Shown in pieces: positions 60,908 through 64,000 of a DNA stretch of 64,000 bases. This DNA comes from Rhodobacteraceae bacterium Water-Bin34. GTDB taxonomy: Bacteria; Pseudomonadota; Alphaproteobacteria; Rhodobacterales; Rhodobacteraceae. Position 1 is the first letter of the stretch; every line of letters starts with the position of its first letter. The stretch covers positions 124,001 to 188,000 of the forward strand of contig FZLS01000001.1 in the NCBI GenBank assembly GCA_900197625.1. The letters run 5' to 3'. The notes beneath the pieces were generated by a model. The model was given only the letters and a program-made list of their open reading frames with translations. It was not told the origin of the DNA and searched no databases. Both the position numbers and the translations under genes were made by a program.

Positions 60908-62791
60908 CTAAAAAATAAGGTTCATCATCACCATGGAAACTATTAAAAATAAGATTGTCATTATTCCACCAGTTTTTACAAAATCAGCAACTCTATAACC
61001 TGCAGGTCCCATGATTAACGCATTTACTTGGTGCGTAGGTATTAAGAAAGAGTTTGAAGTTGAAATTGCAACTGTCATAGCAAATATTGCTGGATCACCA
61101 CCTGAAGCAATAGCTATTGATACAGCCAATGGAACCAATAACACCGTTGCACCCACATTAGACATTATTAACGTGAATATTGTAGCAAGAATAGCAATTC
61201 CAACTTGAAGTGCCCAAATTGGCCATCCATCTAAAATTGCCAATACTCCTTGAGCAATCCATTCTGCAGTTCCTGTACTTTGAACTGCATGCCCTAAAGG
61301 AATTAAACCAGCTAATAAAAACACGGTGTTCCATCCAACTGATTTATAAGCTTCATCAATGCTTAGCACTCTGGATAAAATCATTCCTACTGCACCAACC
61401 AAAAGACATAAAGATAATCGCAATGGTGAAAACAATATAAGTGCAAGTGCGATACTGAAAAAGAAAACAGCCCATCCAACCTTTTTAGGCCGAAGTTCTT
61501 CTTGAGGGTAATCAGACGTTACAATTACGAAATTTTTATCTGATTTTAATCGTGTTAAAGCTTCCCATTGTGTTTGAACAACAAGTGTATCACCAGCATG
61601 TAATTCCATAACACCTATTCGACTCGGTTGGTGATCATCGGTTTCAACGTGACTATATGTTTCTTCACTTCGGTAAATTGCAAGAAGGGCCATTCCATAT
61701 ACTTTTCGAAATTGCATTTCCCGAGCGGTTTTCCCAATTACAGATGAATTTGGAGGAATGACAACTTCTGCAACTCCAGCTTTTGTTGGTACAAATTCTT
61801 CTGCAAATACGTCTAAGCGTGGCTTTACTTCTAAGCCGTAATCTTCACACATTTCTTGGATAACTTTTTTTCTGCCAAGAATTGCTAATCTACATGGTGG
61901 GGTAATTTTTGTATCTAATGTAGGCCCAACCCATCGTTTAGCATTATGATACGTTCCTATAACATATATATGGTGGGCATCCATTAGGTCACCCAGTGTC
62001 TCACCCATTAGTATAGAACCCTCAGGTACTACCACTTCTACGATATCAGCTTTTAACCCATAAATTCTTTTCAGATAATCCTTCATTGACTGGCCAGCAG
62101 ATCCTGATGTTCTACCGCCTGATCCTGGTAATACCCATCGCCCTAGAAAAACAAAGTATAATATCCCCGTAACAACCAAGGCTAAACCAATTGGGGTAAC
62201 AGAGAATAAACTAAATGTTTCCATTTTTAATTCATCAGGTAATTTTGAATTAGAAGTGATTATTAAATCATTGAGTAAAATCAAGGGTGAAGAACCAACC
62301 ATAGTCATGGTTCCACCTAATATTGCACAAAATCCCATTGGCATTAATAACCTAGACATGGGTATCTCTGTTCGAGCTGATATACGGCTTACAACAGGTA
62401 AAAATAACGCTGCTGCGCCAACATTTTGTAAAAAACTTGAAATGAATCCAACAGTTCCAGATACGACAGGTATAATGCGTTTTTCAGTAGATCCACCAAA
62501 CTTTAGTATGCGAGCGGCAACAGTATTCATTAAGCCAGTTTTATCTAATCCAGCCCCAATAATCATTACAGCAATTATAGAAATTACGGCGTTAGAAGCA
62601 AAGCCGTCAAATAAATGATTCACATCTGCAAGACCACTTAATGCGGGTATGTAACTAAGAGCACCTAATAGTACCATTACTAAAATAGCTGCTAAATCAA
62701 CACGTACAACTTCTGAAATGAACAAAAATATTGTAAAGCCCAAAAGGCATAATACGGCAATCATTTCAATATTAAGAACTACTGTGTCCAT
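60908..62791 (-). CDS. SLC13 family permease with RCK_C domains
   Basis: 627 residues. Membrane helices at both ends (about 1-205 and 405-625) frame two cytoplasmic TrkA-C/RCK_C domains (about 215-390; EGSILMGETLGDLMDAHH and NSSVIGKTAREMQFRKVYG). This is the divalent-anion/sodium symporter type found widely in marine bacteria. Likely substrates are sulfate or dicarboxylates; the sequence does not decide. Confidence 0.9.
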   Translation of the reverse strand: MDTVVLNIEMIAVLCLLGFTIFLFISEVVRVDLAAILVMVLLGALSYIPALSGLADVNHLFDGFASNAVISIIAVMIIGAGLDKTGLMNTVAARILKFGGSTEKRIIPVVSGTVGFISSFLQNVGAAALFLPVVSRISARTEIPMSRLLMPMGFCAILGGTMTMVGSSPLILLNDLIITSNSKLPDELKMETFSLFSVTPIGLALVVTGILYFVFLGRWVLPGSGGRTSGSAGQSMKDYLKRIYGLKADIVEVVVPEGSILMGETLGDLMDAHHIYVIGTYHNAKRWVGPTLDTKITPPCRLAILGRKKVIQEMCEDYGLEVKPRLDVFAEEFVPTKAGVAEVVIPPNSSVIGKTAREMQFRKVYGMALLAIYRSEETYSHVETDDHQPSRIGVMELHAGDTLVVQTQWEALTRLKSDKNFVIVTSDYPQEELRPKKVGWAVFFFSIALALILFSPLRLSLCLLVGAVGMILSRVLSIDEAYKSVGWNTVFLLAGLIPLGHAVQSTGTAEWIAQGVLAILDGWPIWALQVGIAILATIFTLIMSNVGATVLLVPLAVSIAIASGGDPAIFAMTVAISTSNSFLIPTHQVNALIMGPAGYRVADFVKTGGIMTILFLIVSMVMMNLIF

Positions 62792-62897
62792 TCATTTCTC
62801 CAAAAATTTATTGCTTTTTAAGTATGCATTATCGAAAGATGATATGTTTGGCATTAGAAAAGCGCAAAAATATTGAAAATATTTTATCCTTATTAGA

Positions 62898-63866
62898 TTA
62901 TTTATTTAATTGTGCTAAAATGCATAACATCTCAAATACAATTGAAATACCAAGCCATGAAGTTGCTCCTGATTGATCAAATGGTGGTGAAACTTCAACT
63001 AAGTCCATTCCAATTAAATTTACGCCACTAAGCTCTCTAACAACCTGTAATGCCTGAAAACTATTAGGCCCACCTACTTCAGGTGTTCCAGTACCAGGCG
63101 CAAAAGTTGGGTCAATAAAATCAATATCGTATGAACAATAAGTTTCATTGTTTCCGACAATATCTCGTGCTTGTTGCATGACATCTTTTATTCCGCGCTC
63201 AAATAATTCTTCAATCTGAATTATTGTAACGCCTTGGTGTCTTCCCCATTCAATATCTGCCCCATCATACATACTACCTCTAATGCCAATTTGGATGACT
63301 CGTTTAGGATCAAGCAAACCTTCTTCAATTGCGCGACGAAAGGGAGTGCCGTGTGTGTATTTATAACCATCAAAATAACTTTCAAAAAGATCTGTATGCG
63401 CATCAAAGTGTATCATTCCAACGGGAGCTGAAGAGGCCAGTGCTCTCAAAACTGGTAAGCTCGTCAAGTGATCACCACCAACAGTCATTGGTATGATTCC
63501 ATTTGATTTAACTTTTTCATAAAACTCCGTAATACGGTTCATGCAGTCTTGAATGTCTGCAGGATTTACTGGTGCATCACCCAAATCAGCAAAATTTGCC
63601 AATTCAAAAGGTTTTATTCGCGTAGCACCATTCATAGCTCTTATCATTGTTGATAGATCTCGCATTTGGCGTGGTCCATGACGTGGTCCGGGTCTATTAG
63701 TAGTGCCAGCGTCCCATGGTACTCCAATTAACCCAAAGTCAACTTCATTGATATTTCGATCATTTAAGTCTAAATGGGGTAGGCGCATAAAGCTTGGAAT
63801 TCCAGCAAAACGAGGTAATTCCATACCATCTACAGGTTGAAAAAAATTATTTTTAGGTGCACTCAT
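62898..63866 (-). CDS. speB: Agmatinase family ureohydrolase
   Basis: 322 residues from ATG 63866, which has AAGGAG upstream; the longer frame to 63899 covers it. The manganese ligands are in GGDH, FDAHTDLF and SYDIDFIDP, all intact. Hydrolyses a guanidino compound (agmatine, guanidinobutyrate or similar) to urea; the exact substrate is not readable. No urease or speA is in view. Confidence 0.9.
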   Translation of the reverse strand: MSAPKNNFFQPVDGMELPRFAGIPSFMRLPHLDLNDRNINEVDFGLIGVPWDAGTTNRPGPRHGPRQMRDLSTMIRAMNGATRIKPFELANFADLGDAPVNPADIQDCMNRITEFYEKVKSNGIIPMTVGGDHLTSLPVLRALASSAPVGMIHFDAHTDLFESYFDGYKYTHGTPFRRAIEEGLLDPKRVIQIGIRGSMYDGADIEWGRHQGVTIIQIEELFERGIKDVMQQARDIVGNNETYCSYDIDFIDPTFAPGTGTPEVGGPNSFQALQVVRELSGVNLIGMDLVEVSPPFDQSGATSWLGISIVFEMLCILAQLNK

Positions 63867-63948
63867 TTGTATTCTCCTTAACTGTGAGAATATTTGCATT
63901 TTTTCAAAAACTACGCCAGTATTTTAATCATATATACTAGGAAAAATT

Positions 63949-64000
63949 ATGAACAAAACAATTCTAATTACTGGTGCCAGCAGTGGTATCGGGGCTAATG
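63949..64000 (+). CDS. SDR family oxidoreductase, N-terminal fragment (partial)
   Basis: ATG 63949, preceded by AGGAAAAA, opens MNKTILITGASSGIGA, the dinucleotide-binding start of a short-chain dehydrogenase. Cut by the window edge. Divergent from the agmatinase gene with an 82-bp gap. Confidence 0.8.
   Translation, partial: MNKTILITGASSGIGAN

Noticed and set aside
63467-63477. AGTGATCACC within the agmatinase gene as a further operator
   Set aside because: It lies in coding sequence, lacks the flanking T and A of the shared 12-mer, and is explained by the encoded residues. Similar TGATCAC strings in other genes (for example near 4064) were dropped for the same reason.

Overview
The window is AT-rich (by eye about one third G+C), densely coding on both strands, and reads as chromosome of a free-living, probably marine alphaproteobacterium, perhaps SAR116-like. 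The clade is an inference. It rests on gene order and family content: TolC next to a Pcm-like methyltransferase, an FYDLN-acid (TIGR02300) protein, a DUF6280-type protein, alr-mlaEF-radA-cvpA-purF, mdh-sucCDAB-lpdA next to sdhCDAB, and a TRAP transporter. I see no rRNA, CRISPR array, insertion sequence or prophage. There are two tRNA genes, Cys(GCA) and Ala(GGC).

Layout. 0-5 kb: end of an unidentified gene, a 59-residue ORF, a structured intergenic region with tRNA-Cys, cobQ, then the tolC/pcm-like pair. 5-11.6 kb: an apparent catabolic operon (DctP, a terminator-like hairpin, DctQM, amidase, a small membrane protein, a D-2-hydroxyacid dehydrogenase and a 3-hydroxyisobutyrate-dehydrogenase-family enzyme). 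11.7-27.7 kb: housekeeping genes (valS, an aminotransferase, a lipid-type ABC exporter, a glycosyltransferase, ygfZ, a suhB homologue with a degraded metal site, a divergent metR/metF pair with an exact MetR-type site, efp, a DUF6280-type gene, an EamA permease, hrpB, rpmB, a PCu(A)C copper protein). 27.7-34.6 kb: a minus-strand block alr-mlaE-mlaF-radA-cvpA-purF-SDR. 34.7-42.4 kb: lepA, pirin, gloA, an orphan PhoR-type kinase, kdsD, a DUF1989 protein, tRNA-Ala, the FYDLN protein and a YgjP-type metalloprotease.

42.4-56.4 kb is a TCA-cycle island. A GntR/FCD regulator faces lpdA-sucB-sucA-sucD-sucC and mdh (all minus strand), followed by a DUF1737 gene and sdhC-sdhD-sdhA-(small lipoprotein)-sdhB on the plus strand. 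I find four identical copies of the 12-mer TTTGTGATCACA, whose core TGTGATCACA is a perfect palindrome. One abuts the GntR start codon, two lie 21 bp apart upstream of sucC, and one lies upstream of sdhC. I saw no other copy while reading. This looks like a local, self-regulated TCA regulon and is the strongest candidate for an undescribed system here.

56.4-64 kb: a secreted NAGPA-like protein, an aldo/keto reductase, a manganese-type pyrophosphatase, a RecD-like helicase, an SLC13 permease, an agmatinase-family ureohydrolase and the start of an SDR gene.
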